Shown piece by piece: positions 28,271-37,259 of a stretch of 64,000 bases of DNA. The DNA is from Aliiroseovarius sp. S1339. Its GTDB lineage: Bacteria; Pseudomonadota; Alphaproteobacteria; Rhodobacterales; Rhodobacteraceae. The notes under the pieces were generated by a model. It searched no databases. It was not told where the DNA came from and saw nothing but the letters and a program-made list of their open reading frames with translations. The DNA is taken from assembly GCF_023195695.1 (NCBI RefSeq), contig NZ_JALPQG010000001.1:310001-374000 (forward strand), in the 5' to 3' direction. Numbering within the stretch: position 1 is the stretch's first letter; every line of letters begins with the position of its first letter. The position numbers and the translations under genes are program-made.

Positions 28271-29842
28271 TTAAGATTTCTGGAACATGGCGAGCATACG
28301 CCGTGTCACGAGGAAGCCACCGAAGATGTTGATCCCGGCCATGAAGATGGACACCGCCGCCAACAAGATCACAAGGAACGACCCCGACCCGATTTGCATC
28401 AGCGCGCCCAGAATGATGATCGACGAAATGGCGTTGGTCACAGCCATCAACGGCGTGTGCAGCGAGTGGCTGACATTCCAAATCACCTGGAAGCCCACAA
28501 ACACGGCCAGCACAAAGACGATGAAGTGCTGCATGAAGCTGGCCGGCGCATAAAGCCCCAGAAGCAGCATCAGCACTCCGCCTACACCCAGCAAAGTGAA
28601 TTGCTGCTTGGTCTGCGCCTTGAACGCGGCTGCCTCGGCGGCAAGCTTTTCTTCGCGCGTCAGTTCCGGCACCACCGCTTTCGGCTTGGCCGCAATCGCT
28701 TGGATTTTCGGAGGCGGCGGCGGGAACGTAATCTCGCCCTGATGGGTGACCGTCGCACCGCGGATCACGTCATCTTCCATGTCGTGATTGATCTTGCCGT
28801 CCTTTTCAGGCGTCAGGTCAGTCATCATGTGACGGATGTTGTTGGCATAAAGCGAAGACGCTTGCGAGGCCATGCGCGACGGGAAGTCGGTATACCCGAT
28901 GATGGTCACGCCATTGTCGGTCACGATCTTTTCGTCCGGGACGGTCAGCTTGCAGTTGCCGCCTTTTTCGGCCGCAAGGTCCACGATGACGCTGCCCGGC
29001 TTCATGGCTTTCACCATGTCCTCGGTCCACAACTCGGGTGCTTCGCGGTTCGGGATCAGCGCGGTGGTGATCACGATGTCCACTTCTGGCGCCAATTCAC
29101 GGAACTTTGCCAACTGGGCTTCGCGGAATTCGGGGCTGGAGACCGAGGCGTAACCACCGGTGGCCGCGCCGTCCTGCTGGTCTTCCTCAAAATCGAGGTA
29201 GACGAATTCGGCGCCCATCGATTCAACCTGCTCAGCCACTTCCGGGCGCACGTCGAACGCATAGGTGATCGCGCCAAGCGACGTCGAGGTGCCGATCGCA
29301 GCCAGACCCGCCACACCCGCACCGACAACCAGAACCTTGGCAGGGGGAACCTTACCAGCCGCTGTCACCTGCCCGGTGAAGAAGCGGCCGAAATTGTTGC
29401 CCGCTTCGATCACCGCACGGTAGCCCGCGATATTGGCCATGGACGACAGCGCGTCCATCTTCTGCGCGCGGCTGATCCGCGGCACCATTTCCATGGCGAT
29501 GACATTCGCGCCCGAGGCTTTGGCCTTTTCCATCCCGGTCTCGTTGCCGCCGGGATTGAAGAAACTGATCAGCGTCTTGTCAGCCGACAAACGCTTGAGC
29601 TCCGTGTCGTTGGGCGGGCGCACTTTGGCGATGATATCGGCCGCTTTCCACAGCGCGGCGGCGGTCTTGACGACCTCGACACCAGCCTCTTTGTAAGCTG
29701 CGTCCGAGAACCCCGCAGCGCTACCTGCCTTGGTTTCGATCACACAGTCATAGCCCAGCTTTTGCAGCATTTGGGCGCTTTCCGGGGTCATTGCGACCCG
29801 GTTCTCGCCCTCGAAAACTTCCTTGGGTACACCGATTTTCAC
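28271..29842 (-). CDS. pntA: NAD(P) transhydrogenase subunit alpha (fused form)
   Basis: NAD-binding subunit. I use the GTG at 29842 ([21 protein letters not shown]), preceded by GAAGGAAGAG; an in-frame ATG at 29911 would add 23 non-conserved residues. The product is 523 residues: soluble domain I with [17 protein letters not shown] as the NAD loop, a Pro-rich linker ([16 protein letters not shown]), and about four C-terminal helices from residue 430. It is thus the one-piece alpha subunit as in E. coli, not the split PntAA/PntAB form of some alphaproteobacteria. A strong palindrome lies about 110 bases upstream. Confidence 0.96.
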   Translation of the reverse strand: MKIGVPKEVFEGENRVAMTPESAQMLQKLGYDCVIETKAGSAAGFSDAAYKEAGVEVVKTAAALWKAADIIAKVRPPNDTELKRLSADKTLISFFNPGGNETGMEKAKASGANVIAMEMVPRISRAQKMDALSSMANIAGYRAVIEAGNNFGRFFTGQVTAAGKVPPAKVLVVGAGVAGLAAIGTSTSLGAITYAFDVRPEVAEQVESMGAEFVYLDFEEDQQDGAATGGYASVSSPEFREAQLAKFRELAPEVDIVITTALIPNREAPELWTEDMVKAMKPGSVIVDLAAEKGGNCKLTVPDEKIVTDNGVTIIGYTDFPSRMASQASSLYANNIRHMMTDLTPEKDGKINHDMEDDVIRGATVTHQGEITFPPPPPKIQAIAAKPKAVVPELTREEKLAAEAAAFKAQTKQQFTLLGVGGVLMLLLGLYAPASFMQHFIVFVLAVFVGFQVIWNVSHSLHTPLMAVTNAISSIIILGALMQIGSGSFLVILLAAVSIFMAGINIFGGFLVTRRMLAMFQKS

Positions 29843-29950
29843 AGTCTCTTCCTTCTCCCGTCGTGTGCCGAGTCGCGGGGCGTTCCCCGGTCCCGGCGGT
29901 TTGCTCTGCATCCTATACGCGGCCCGCGCGCAAGATGCTATCGTTACGGA

Positions 29951-29980
29951 GCGTATTGCGACAATATTGTTTCAATACGC
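29951..29980. promoter_or_regulatory. 30-base near-perfect palindrome upstream of pntA
   Basis: Outer arms GCGTATTG (29951-29958) and CAATACGC (29973-29980) flank an inner perfect palindrome ACAATATTGT (29961-29970). Only the two-base steps between arms and core fail to match (CG against TT). It begins 109 bases upstream of the pntA GTG, has no T-tract on either strand, and looks like an operator for a dimeric or tetrameric repressor rather than a terminator. The regulator is unknown. Confidence 0.6.
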
Positions 29981-30021
29981 GACTCGTCGTCTTTGGGCAA
30001 TGCTGCTTTGCAGCACACCCT

Positions 30022-30480
30022 TTACACCCAGCGACGCACGCGCGCCGCCCATTGCGAATAGTCGTCCCCAAACCGGGCCAGCAGCCCAGCTTCTTCGCCC
30101 CGAATGAAGCGCTTGGTGATCAACCATACGAAAATTGGAACCACCACCAGCGCGGGCAAAACGTCCCACCTGAGCACCAGCCCCGCAAGGATCATCGCAT
30201 CGCCCAGATAGATCGGGTTGCGTGTCAGGCGATAAATCCCGGTTTTCAAAAATGACGTCGGCACCTCTCGCGGTATGACCGAGGTACGGGCGCGCCGAAA
30301 CTCCCACATCGCCAACCCCATCAGGCCGAAGCCAAATACGATCAGCGCATTGCCCAGCCCATGCGTCCAGCCCAACCCAAACCCCAGACCGGGGACAGCC
30401 CGGTCCAGCGCAAACGCAGCGCCGGCCAGCACCGCAAGCCAAACCGGCGGCATATCAAGCCAGTGCTTAAGGTTGCGCAT
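30022..30480 (-). CDS. Membrane methyltransferase-like protein (isoprenylcysteine carboxyl methyltransferase/PEMT fold)
   Basis: A 152-residue protein with about four helices. The conserved segment GIYRLTRNPIYLGDAMILAG, followed by a C-terminal E-E-x-x-L-x-x-x-F-G-x-x-Y element (GEEAGLLARFGDDYSQW), is the hallmark of the small membrane methyltransferase family (PEMT/ICMT-like). The substrate is unknown; related bacterial proteins are simply called isoprenylcysteine methyltransferase family. It is upstream of pntA on the same strand but 179 bases away, with the palindrome between them. Confidence 0.85.
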   Translation of the reverse strand: MRNLKHWLDMPPVWLAVLAGAAFALDRAVPGLGFGLGWTHGLGNALIVFGFGLMGLAMWEFRRARTSVIPREVPTSFLKTGIYRLTRNPIYLGDAMILAGLVLRWDVLPALVVVPIFVWLITKRFIRGEEAGLLARFGDDYSQWAARVRRWV

Positions 30481-30621
30481 CGGGGTCTCCGGTCTCGGTT
30501 TTGTCGCTTGGCGAAAGTTGTAACGGTTCGGATGCGATGTGCAACGCGATTTGCGCCCAAATGGGCTTGTTCGGCCCCGTGAAATCCATACTCTACGTTT
30601 GAAGCGTGTCAGGAGGGCGAG

Positions 30622-31824
30622 ATGACGGATTTCAACGCAACCAAGCGGCTTTTTTCCCTGCCCGATGGCGTGACTTATCTGGACGGCAATTCACTTGGCC
30701 CCTTGCCTGTCGCCGCACAGGACCGGGTGGCGGCCTGCCTGCGCGATGAATGGGGCGAGATGCTGATCACCGGGTGGAACAAGGCGGGCTGGATGGACCA
30801 GCCGCGCGCCTTGGGCGACCGGATCGGGCGGCTGATCGGGGCCGCGCCGGGCAGCACGGTCGTGGGCGACACCCTGTCGATCAAGGTCTATCAGGCGCTG
30901 GCCTCGGCATTGGAGCTGCGTCCCGACCGCCGGGTGATCTTGTCGGACAAAGGCAACTTTCCGACCGACCTTTACATGGCTGAAGGGTTGGTGCGGTCAC
31001 TGGGTCAGGGACACCGGATTGAGATGCCCAGCCCCGAGGACGTTGCCGAGCGCATCACGGCGATCGGCAACGATCTTGCCGTTCTGATGCTGACAGAGGT
31101 CGATTACCGCACTGGGCGGCGCCACGACATGGCCGCGTTGATCCGGGCAGCTCACGCGGTCGGGGCCGTGGTGATCTGGGATCTGGCGCATTCGGCAGGC
31201 GCGTTCCCGGTTGATGTGACGGGCACGGATGCAGATTTCGCGATTGGCTGCACCTATAAATACCTCAATGGCGGCCCCGGCGCGCCCGCGTTCATCTATG
31301 TCGCGCCCCGCCACGCGGATCGCATTCACCCTGCCCTGTCAGGATGGCTGGGCCACGACGCACCCTTTGCCTTCGACCCGGACTATCGCCCCGGCCCCGG
31401 TATCGACCGGATGCGCGTCGGCACGCCGCCGGTTTTGCAGATGGCCTCGTTGGACGCCGCTTTGGACATCTGGGATCAGGTGGACATGGACGCCCTGCGC
31501 ATCCAATCGGTCGCGCTGTGCGAGCGGTTCATTGAGGGGGTCGAGGCCGCCTGCCCTGACCTGACCCTTGCCAGCCCACGCGAGGCCGCGATGCGCGGCT
31601 CTCAGGTCAGCTTTCGGTTCGAACACGGCTATGCTGCGATGCAGGCCTTGATCGCGCGTGGCGTGATCGGCGATTTCCGCGCGCCCGACATCATGCGGTT
31701 TGGCTTCACGCCGCTTTACATCGACGAAGCGGATGTCGACAGGGCCGTTGAGATCTTGTCTGACATCATGGCGACCCGCCAATGGGACCGGCCCGAGTAT
31801 CACACCCGGGCCGCCGTCACATAG
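30622..31824 (+). CDS. kynU: Kynureninase
   Basis: PLP enzyme that cleaves kynurenine to anthranilate and alanine in tryptophan breakdown. It is 400 residues; AGGAGGGCGAG lies just before the ATG. Family features include YLDGNSLGPLP at the N terminus, DLAHSAGAFPVD around the PLP-binding aspartate, and the PLP lysine in GCTYKYLNGGPGAP. No other kynurenine pathway gene (tryptophan dioxygenase, formamidase) is adjacent in this window. It is convergent with the pirin gene, with stops 2 bases apart. Confidence 0.95.
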   Translation: MTDFNATKRLFSLPDGVTYLDGNSLGPLPVAAQDRVAACLRDEWGEMLITGWNKAGWMDQPRALGDRIGRLIGAAPGSTVVGDTLSIKVYQALASALELRPDRRVILSDKGNFPTDLYMAEGLVRSLGQGHRIEMPSPEDVAERITAIGNDLAVLMLTEVDYRTGRRHDMAALIRAAHAVGAVVIWDLAHSAGAFPVDVTGTDADFAIGCTYKYLNGGPGAPAFIYVAPRHADRIHPALSGWLGHDAPFAFDPDYRPGPGIDRMRVGTPPVLQMASLDAALDIWDQVDMDALRIQSVALCERFIEGVEAACPDLTLASPREAAMRGSQVSFRFEHGYAAMQALIARGVIGDFRAPDIMRFGFTPLYIDEADVDRAVEILSDIMATRQWDRPEYHTRAAVT

Positions 31825-31826
31825 GT

Positions 31827-32738
31827 TTAGTGTGCGGGCTGGATGAACGTGCCGTTGCGCAGATCGGCCATCGCCTGCCGCAACTCGTCCTTCGTGTTCA
31901 TCACGATGGGTCCATGCCACGCGACGGGTTCGCGGATCGGGGCGCCTGCGACCAGCAGAAAGCGCACGCCTTCGGGACCAGCCTGCACGCGCACATCGTC
32001 ACCTGCGCCAAAACGGACGACAGTGCGGTTACCGGACAGGTCGCGGATGTTGACCTCCTGCCCCATCACCTCTTTTTCCAGCAACACACCTTGCGGTGCG
32101 GCGGCATCGGTGAAGGCACCCGCGCCTTCGAACACATAGGCGAAGGCCTGACGGCGCGTGTCCACGGGGAAGGTCTTGGTCACGCCAGCTGGCACGCTGA
32201 TATCCAGATACAGCGGGTCCGCCGCGATCCCGTCAACGGGACCGGACTTGCCCCAGAAATCACCGACGATCACGCGGACCTTGGTGCCGTCATCTTCCTC
32301 GATCACCGGGATCTCGACCGATGGCACGTCCTGATATTTCGGCGCAGTCATTTTAAGATCGCGCGGCAGGTTGGCCCAAAGTTGGAAACCGTGCATCTGC
32401 CCGCGTGCGTTCGCGTGGGGCATTTCCTGATGCATGATCCCCGAGCCTGCGGTCATCCACTGGATATCGCCCGCACCAAGACGGCCCGCATTGCCAAGGC
32501 TGTCCTCGTGCTCAACCTCACCGGCCAGAACATAGGTGATGGTTTCAATGCCGCGGTGCGGGTGCCACGGAAATCCCTTCTCAGAGAGACGCGGATCGTC
32601 GTTGCGGAAGTCGTCGAACAGCAGGAACGGGTCATAGGCCTCGGGCTCGTGGAAGCCAAAGGCACGGTGCAGGTGAACGCCTGCGCCTTCCAGTGTGGGT
32701 TGGGCGTGCGAGGCGGACAGAACGGGACGAATGGACAT
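31827..32738 (-). CDS. Pirin family protein
   Basis: Bicupin of the pirin family, 303 residues. Metal-binding residues are seen in the first cupin, FPWHPHRGIETITYVLAGEV, and in the second group GSGIMHQEMP (His and Glu), matching the iron site of pirin/YhhW. Some bacterial members are quercetin 2,3-dioxygenases, others modulate redox or transcription; the real substrate cannot be decided. A palindrome lies in the gap shared with the divergent nuclease gene. Confidence 0.92.
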   Translation of the reverse strand: MSIRPVLSASHAQPTLEGAGVHLHRAFGFHEPEAYDPFLLFDDFRNDDPRLSEKGFPWHPHRGIETITYVLAGEVEHEDSLGNAGRLGAGDIQWMTAGSGIMHQEMPHANARGQMHGFQLWANLPRDLKMTAPKYQDVPSVEIPVIEEDDGTKVRVIVGDFWGKSGPVDGIAADPLYLDISVPAGVTKTFPVDTRRQAFAYVFEGAGAFTDAAAPQGVLLEKEVMGQEVNIRDLSGNRTVVRFGAGDDVRVQAGPEGVRFLLVAGAPIREPVAWHGPIVMNTKDELRQAMADLRNGTFIQPAH

Positions 32739-32808
32739 GTGATCCCCTTTCAGAAGGTGATGTGGCGTTGAGCATCATCTAGGGATGCGCGGCATGCTCT
32801 ACAATTGC

Positions 32809-32831
32809 GCGCAGCTTAACAGTCGCTGCGC
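32809..32831. promoter_or_regulatory. Inverted repeat in the pirin/nuclease divergent gap
   Basis: Perfect 7-bp arms GCGCAGC (32809-32815) and GCTGCGC (32825-32831) with a 9-base spacer, 71 bases upstream of the pirin start. Flanking ACAATT appears on both sides (32801 and 32840). It could be an operator for a dimeric regulator; pirin genes are often next to LysR-type genes, but none is adjacent here. Confidence 0.4.
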
Positions 32832-32915
32832 ATTATTGCACAATTCGCGTGTGGGGAAGCGCGCGCGCCGCTTTCGTGTTATACTTGCAGAATTCTTTTA
32901 TGGATTGAGGCACCT

Positions 32916-34109
32916 ATGGCCCAGCAATTTACCGACGCCGAATGGCAACAGATCGAAACGCATCTGGATCAAGCCCTGAGCCTGGACCCTCAGGCCTATG
33001 GCCTGCCGGAACAGCGCGACGGGTCGGTCATCCTGATGTCATGGAACATCCGCAAGTTTGGCGCGGTGGCTGATCGGGATGGCCTCAAGAAAAGCGCAGG
33101 CGCGACGCGGATGATCGAACGGATCGCGGCCCAGGCCGACCTGTTGTCGATACAGGAGCAGCAAGACGACACCGGCGCGTTGGAGGCGCTGGTCGCCGCG
33201 CTGAGCCCCGATTATGGCGTCATTTACAGCGACGTGACGGGCCGCAGTCCCGGCTACAAGGGCATGTCGGAACGGTTCGCGTTCCTTTACCGCCATGACC
33301 ACGTGCGATTGGGTCACTTGGCCTCGGACCTGTCCTATGATCGCACCGCAATTGCCGCCAACATGAACGAGGCGCTGAAAGCGTCGTTCGATACCAGCGT
33401 GCCGGGGCAGGATGACCCCGGCTATCTTGAGCGTTTGATGACTTGGGTTCAAAACACCACACGCCTTATGGGCTCGCAGTTCTCCAAGTTCGTGCAGTTT
33501 ATCCGCAGCCCCTATCTGGTGGAATTCCTGATCGACGGGCCAGACGGGCAGTATGAGGTCTATGCCGTCAACGCCCATCTTGTCTCCGGTAAGAAAGGCG
33601 AGCGGGAACAGGAGTTCTTCGCGCTGTTGGAATGGCTTTTGCACGATAGTCGCAAAACCGTCAGCAAGCGCGGGAAGATCATCATGATCATGGGCGATCT
33701 AAACCTTGATTTCGACAAATCAAACGACCTGAGGCGCGTCGGGATCGAAAACTATGTGACTGGGATCAATGCCAAAAGGCGGCTGGACGCCAAGGTGAAT
33801 TTCCCGTTTCTTGATGGAAATTTCCAAACCAACGCGCGACGCACCCAGACCTATGACCACATCGCTTGGATCGCCAATGACACGCGACTGGCGCGCGGAC
33901 GGCACAATGATCTGGCGGGAACGCTTGGACCTGACGGCTTTGACTATGGAATGTTTGACTTCACCCAGCTTTTCATCGACGCAGGTCCGGGTCTTCAGCC
34001 AGATGGCACACCGGATTACGCCCGCTTCGCCCATGACCTGTCGGACCACATGCCGATCTGGGTCAGGCTACCGCTGCCCACAGCAGACCAGCACAGATTT
34101 ACGGAGTGA
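32916..34109 (+). CDS. Endonuclease/exonuclease/phosphatase (EEP) family protein
   Basis: A 397-residue protein with the metal-dependent EEP phosphodiesterase fold. Motifs in order: SWNIRKFG (about residue 42), DLLSIQEQ (catalytic Glu), ERFAFLYRHD, VYAVNAHLVSG, IMGDLNLDF (Asp and Asn of the active site), TYDHIAW and the final SDHMPIWVRL (His). All key residues are present, so it is probably active on DNA, RNA, lipid or nucleotide phosphates. No signal peptide. An unusual insertion (about residues 140-200) with alternating charge separates the second and third motifs. Its 3' end overlaps the convergent Tad-like gene by 11 bases. Confidence 0.88.
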   Translation: MAQQFTDAEWQQIETHLDQALSLDPQAYGLPEQRDGSVILMSWNIRKFGAVADRDGLKKSAGATRMIERIAAQADLLSIQEQQDDTGALEALVAALSPDYGVIYSDVTGRSPGYKGMSERFAFLYRHDHVRLGHLASDLSYDRTAIAANMNEALKASFDTSVPGQDDPGYLERLMTWVQNTTRLMGSQFSKFVQFIRSPYLVEFLIDGPDGQYEVYAVNAHLVSGKKGEREQEFFALLEWLLHDSRKTVSKRGKIIMIMGDLNLDFDKSNDLRRVGIENYVTGINAKRRLDAKVNFPFLDGNFQTNARRTQTYDHIAWIANDTRLARGRHNDLAGTLGPDGFDYGMFDFTQLFIDAGPGLQPDGTPDYARFAHDLSDHMPIWVRLPLPTADQHRFTE

Positions 34110-34767
34110 CCGGATCCTCACAGGGGCTTGCCGCGTTCTCGAAGCAAAGTTTATCATATTCTCTGGTACCTGAGACGACGACGTGTTCAAAATCACGCGG
34201 ATAAATACCCGTCCAGCGACCCGGAAACAGCGGTTCATACTTGGCCACAGTCTCAACAACGAAAAGACTTTCACCTACGTACATTTTTGGAATATGCGGC
34301 CCAAGAAATTCCCGCATAGTGGTTCTTGTGTGACCCGATATTCCGCTGTTGTTGCTTGCTTTGGAGCCCAGCCTTCTCAGTTTCCGCGGTACCTGTTCAT
34401 TGCATTGCACGAGTGTTTTGTTGTCGGGGCATTGGACCATTGTGACACGTACCCAGCTATCTTCACCGGTTTTTGACATATATTCAAAAAGTTCATCCAG
34501 ACCTTCAAGGGTGTTGCGATCAAATTTGTAAACGCGTGACAGGTAGTCTGCGATCGCGTAATTGGCCTTCAAGGCGAGGCTTTGTTTCCGATAGGCATCG
34601 AAATAGGAAAAAGTCGCCATGACGCCAAAAAACAAAAGCGGAAGGATAATCACGCTTTCAACCGTAACAGTCCCGGTTTCGACACGGGAAAACAGGCGCA
34701 CCCGCTGCATCAAACGACGGCAGATCCGCGCAACCAGAGAGGTTTGTGTGATCAAATAGGCTGACAT
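34099..34767 (-). CDS. TadE/TadF-like pilus assembly protein
   Basis: A 222-residue protein with a pseudopilin-like N terminus: basic residues, then VETGTVTVESVIILPLLFFGVMATFSYFDAY, a single helix preceded by the conserved Glu. The ATG at 34767 has GAAGG upstream; a start at 34794 would overlap tadE more deeply. The rest is periplasmic, with three or four cysteines likely to form disulfides. It is the last of three Tad-type genes. Assigned by fold type and context; which Tad minor pilin it corresponds to is not certain. Confidence 0.78.
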   Translation of the reverse strand: MSAYLITQTSLVARICRRLMQRVRLFSRVETGTVTVESVIILPLLFFGVMATFSYFDAYRKQSLALKANYAIADYLSRVYKFDRNTLEGLDELFEYMSKTGEDSWVRVTMVQCPDNKTLVQCNEQVPRKLRRLGSKASNNSGISGHTRTTMREFLGPHIPKMYVGESLFVVETVAKYEPLFPGRWTGIYPRDFEHVVVSGTREYDKLCFENAASPCEDPVTP

Positions 34768-34780
34768 CCTCACACCTTCC

Positions 34781-35320
34781 TTAGGACGGTTCATTTACAT
34801 AAGTCGACACTGCGACCAGAGAAACGCCACCGGACACGTCGCGAGGAAGCCCCATGACAAACGGCGTTGTGCTAAAGAACGGGTTTGACACCATGCAGGC
34901 TCGAATAAGCAACAAATCCCCACCGCCACCGGGCCCATACACGATGTTTTCTGGCGGTTTGAAGTCATCCGCACGATCCACACATGGAATCGGACCTGTG
35001 GGCAAGTTCCAGGAAAGCGTATTTATCCGCCTCACATCAACGGTCAGTTCGCGCTCGCAATCTGAAAAAAGCATCGTTTCTTCACAGATGTTTTCTTTCA
35101 GTTCCTGAATGTTGTCGGGTCGTTTTGTTCCAAGCCTCATGCCACGCACATTCAGATCAACGGCGCGTTCCAACAAAACAGAGCGCATTCCATAAAAGGT
35201 CAGCTCGAACGATGTCAAGAACAGCGTCATGAACAGCGGAAACCAAATCACAAATTCAATGGTCGAGCTGCCGTCCGTCGCTCGCATTGAGCGAAAGTAT
35301 TTCCGCAGTACTTGTTTCAT
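34781..35320 (-). CDS. TadE-like minor pilin/pilus assembly protein
   Basis: A 179-residue protein with DGSSTIEFVIWFPLFMTLFLTSFELTFYG, the TadE/G hydrophobic N terminus with the conserved Glu, then a periplasmic domain with paired cysteines. TadE-like proteins support assembly of Flp pili for surface attachment. Thirteen bases separate it from the next gene, and 85 bases from the vWA/TadG gene. Confidence 0.82.
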   Translation of the reverse strand: MKQVLRKYFRSMRATDGSSTIEFVIWFPLFMTLFLTSFELTFYGMRSVLLERAVDLNVRGMRLGTKRPDNIQELKENICEETMLFSDCERELTVDVRRINTLSWNLPTGPIPCVDRADDFKPPENIVYGPGGGGDLLLIRACMVSNPFFSTTPFVMGLPRDVSGGVSLVAVSTYVNEPS

Positions 35321-35405
35321 TCGTTACGTTCCGTCTTACCTTGTGCCGTTTTCAGAGTGTTGCAGAGCGCCCTAAGGCAATCCGCTGCAATTGCGCCTTG
35401 TTGCA

Positions 35406-37259
35406 TCAATGTGTGAGTCTGAGTTTGTTAATGTCCGAAGCGATCCCTTTGAACACCGCCGATATCTGCGAACTGCTCACCTTATAATGCAAAAGCTTGG
35501 GCTTTCCGTTTTCTCCGACTTTTGTTGACGCACAGGATTGCATCGCATCGGTGGCGGTATCCGGTGTCTCCATCTCAATCGTATAGATTGTTATGCCCGC
35601 ATCTTTGGCGGCGGTACACTGATCCAACAAGCGCTGGTCGATGTCCCGGATTCCGGCGGTATCGTTGTCAGAGTTATTCGAGTTGGAGATTTTATACCCC
35701 GGAGAAGGCTTGTCGGGGTTCTTTGGAAGCAACCAATCAAACCTTTCGACAAATCCCCACGTATATTTCAGCTTCCAGAACGTTTCCCAGTTCAATTGAC
35801 TTGTATGGCTGTCTTCCGGCGCTTCGAGCGGGGTGCAACGGTTGCCGTTGCTGGAGGGAAAACAGTCCGCTTTCCCTTCAAATCCATACGGCTCTTCATG
35901 CCAGTTCTCCGGATTGGAGTTGATTGAAGGGTGATATTCCTTTGTCGATGGATAGAACCAGAGATAACGTGGCTCCGTTACCTCCACACCATCTTCTATG
36001 AAGGTTACGTTTCGGCGGATCGACGCGATATCACGGCCGTTGTATGTGTTCAGCCAGAAGGGCGATGGCCCAGTCCGATATCCATCATACAGATAGTGAT
36101 GATTGGTGTTCTGGCCATCTGTCATCAGCACCAGAAACTTGGACGACGCCGTGCTCCCCGGATTATATGGACGATTGGCAAAGTCGGCATGCACCACCCC
36201 TTCACTGATCAGATTGGTTATCACAGGTTGGGTTTCGTGGTGAAGCAAAGCGGCCCCCCACTTCATCCCGATATCAATGGCAGTATCGCCCTGGGCACCC
36301 AAGCTGTTGATTTTGGTTTCCATGTCGGTTGGCGAGTGTTCGAAAGCAACGACTTCGCGCCAGCTATCTGTATGACAAGACAAATAGGCATCCGAGTTGG
36401 TCGAACGGTAGCTACCGCCATAACGGTAAAACTTTGCCGCCTGCCGAATGAGCTTATCAGGCTCCAGGATCATGTCTGGATGCGGTTTTACGCGAACATC
36501 CTTGAAATCTCCATCTCGGAAAGTGACACAATAGGCGTCAGTTTGGGCGTCCTGGCGATCAAACTTACTTAGAATTGTCTGACCGACATTTACTTGTGTG
36601 GAGTAGGGAACCAGCGAGATTGACGTCTTGCGCTTGGTGATTGTGCAATTGGTGGATGTGGAGGGATCATTCGGATTGCACAACAGCAAGTTTGAAAACT
36701 CCAGTGCCGCTTTGCGCAGCGCTTCAATCTTTGTGTCAGTTCCAGTCGACTGATCCGCCATCGAGCCTGACACGTCCACAACCAACGAAATCTCGGTCAG
36801 CTGGTTGATTTTGGCAGCACCGCCAGATGCAGGAGCGCTCAAATAGTCGACCCCTGACCAGCTCAGGAAGGGCGAGCCAACTTTCATAATGGCTGACGCC
36901 GTCACGATGGTGCCATCTGGCCCCACGATGACGGTAATGTCGTCTTCATCCATAAGATTGGTCAGGCCAGCACGTTCAAAATAATCTAGAACGACCCCTT
37001 TACGATCATTTTCCTGATCGGGGTGCGCCGCGGCAAGAAGCGCGCGGTCCAGCGTCGACTGCAGGCGTGTTCGTTGCAATTCGTAACGCATCAGGTCGAT
37101 CGAAAGACCCGAGAAGATCAGCAATGTTATAAACAGGAACATAGCGAGGATGAACATCGCGCCATCCTCTTCTTTGGCAAATCTGCCGAAGCGACCAAAG
37201 CGACCCAGCTTGGTCAGCCCTGCTTTAATACCCCCAAAGCGGTTGTCATAACGCGCCAT
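35406..37259 (-). CDS. TadG-like protein with von Willebrand factor A domain
   Basis: A 617-residue protein starting at 37259 (MARYDNRFGG), with AAGGGAG upstream. The N terminus has a short GRFGRFGRF repeat, then a TadE/G membrane segment (EEDGAMFILAMFLFITLLIF), a linker, and a vWA domain from about residue 160 with the metal-ion MIDAS motif VVDVSGSMADQST and a long insert rich in aromatic residues. TadG-type vWA proteins are needed for Flp/Tad pilus function. No tadA, tadB, tadC, rcpA/cpaC or flp gene is within the window. Codon use is visibly less GC-biased than the flanks. Confidence 0.85.
   Translation of the reverse strand: MARYDNRFGGIKAGLTKLGRFGRFGRFAKEEDGAMFILAMFLFITLLIFSGLSIDLMRYELQRTRLQSTLDRALLAAAHPDQENDRKGVVLDYFERAGLTNLMDEDDITVIVGPDGTIVTASAIMKVGSPFLSWSGVDYLSAPASGGAAKINQLTEISLVVDVSGSMADQSTGTDTKIEALRKAALEFSNLLLCNPNDPSTSTNCTITKRKTSISLVPYSTQVNVGQTILSKFDRQDAQTDAYCVTFRDGDFKDVRVKPHPDMILEPDKLIRQAAKFYRYGGSYRSTNSDAYLSCHTDSWREVVAFEHSPTDMETKINSLGAQGDTAIDIGMKWGAALLHHETQPVITNLISEGVVHADFANRPYNPGSTASSKFLVLMTDGQNTNHHYLYDGYRTGPSPFWLNTYNGRDIASIRRNVTFIEDGVEVTEPRYLWFYPSTKEYHPSINSNPENWHEEPYGFEGKADCFPSSNGNRCTPLEAPEDSHTSQLNWETFWKLKYTWGFVERFDWLLPKNPDKPSPGYKISNSNNSDNDTAGIRDIDQRLLDQCTAAKDAGITIYTIEMETPDTATDAMQSCASTKVGENGKPKLLHYKVSSSQISAVFKGIASDINKLRLTH

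Noticed and set aside
29942-30010. The pntA palindrome as a terminator of the upstream methyltransferase-like gene
   Set aside because: No run of T follows the stem on the minus strand, and the distance to the stop is about 40-70 bases; an operator fits better.
28043-30061. A 672-codon open frame on the plus strand opposite pntA and pntB
   Set aside because: It is antisense to two well-supported genes, and its translation (many His/Arg/Gly, no family pattern) is what a GC-rich coding region gives on the other strand.
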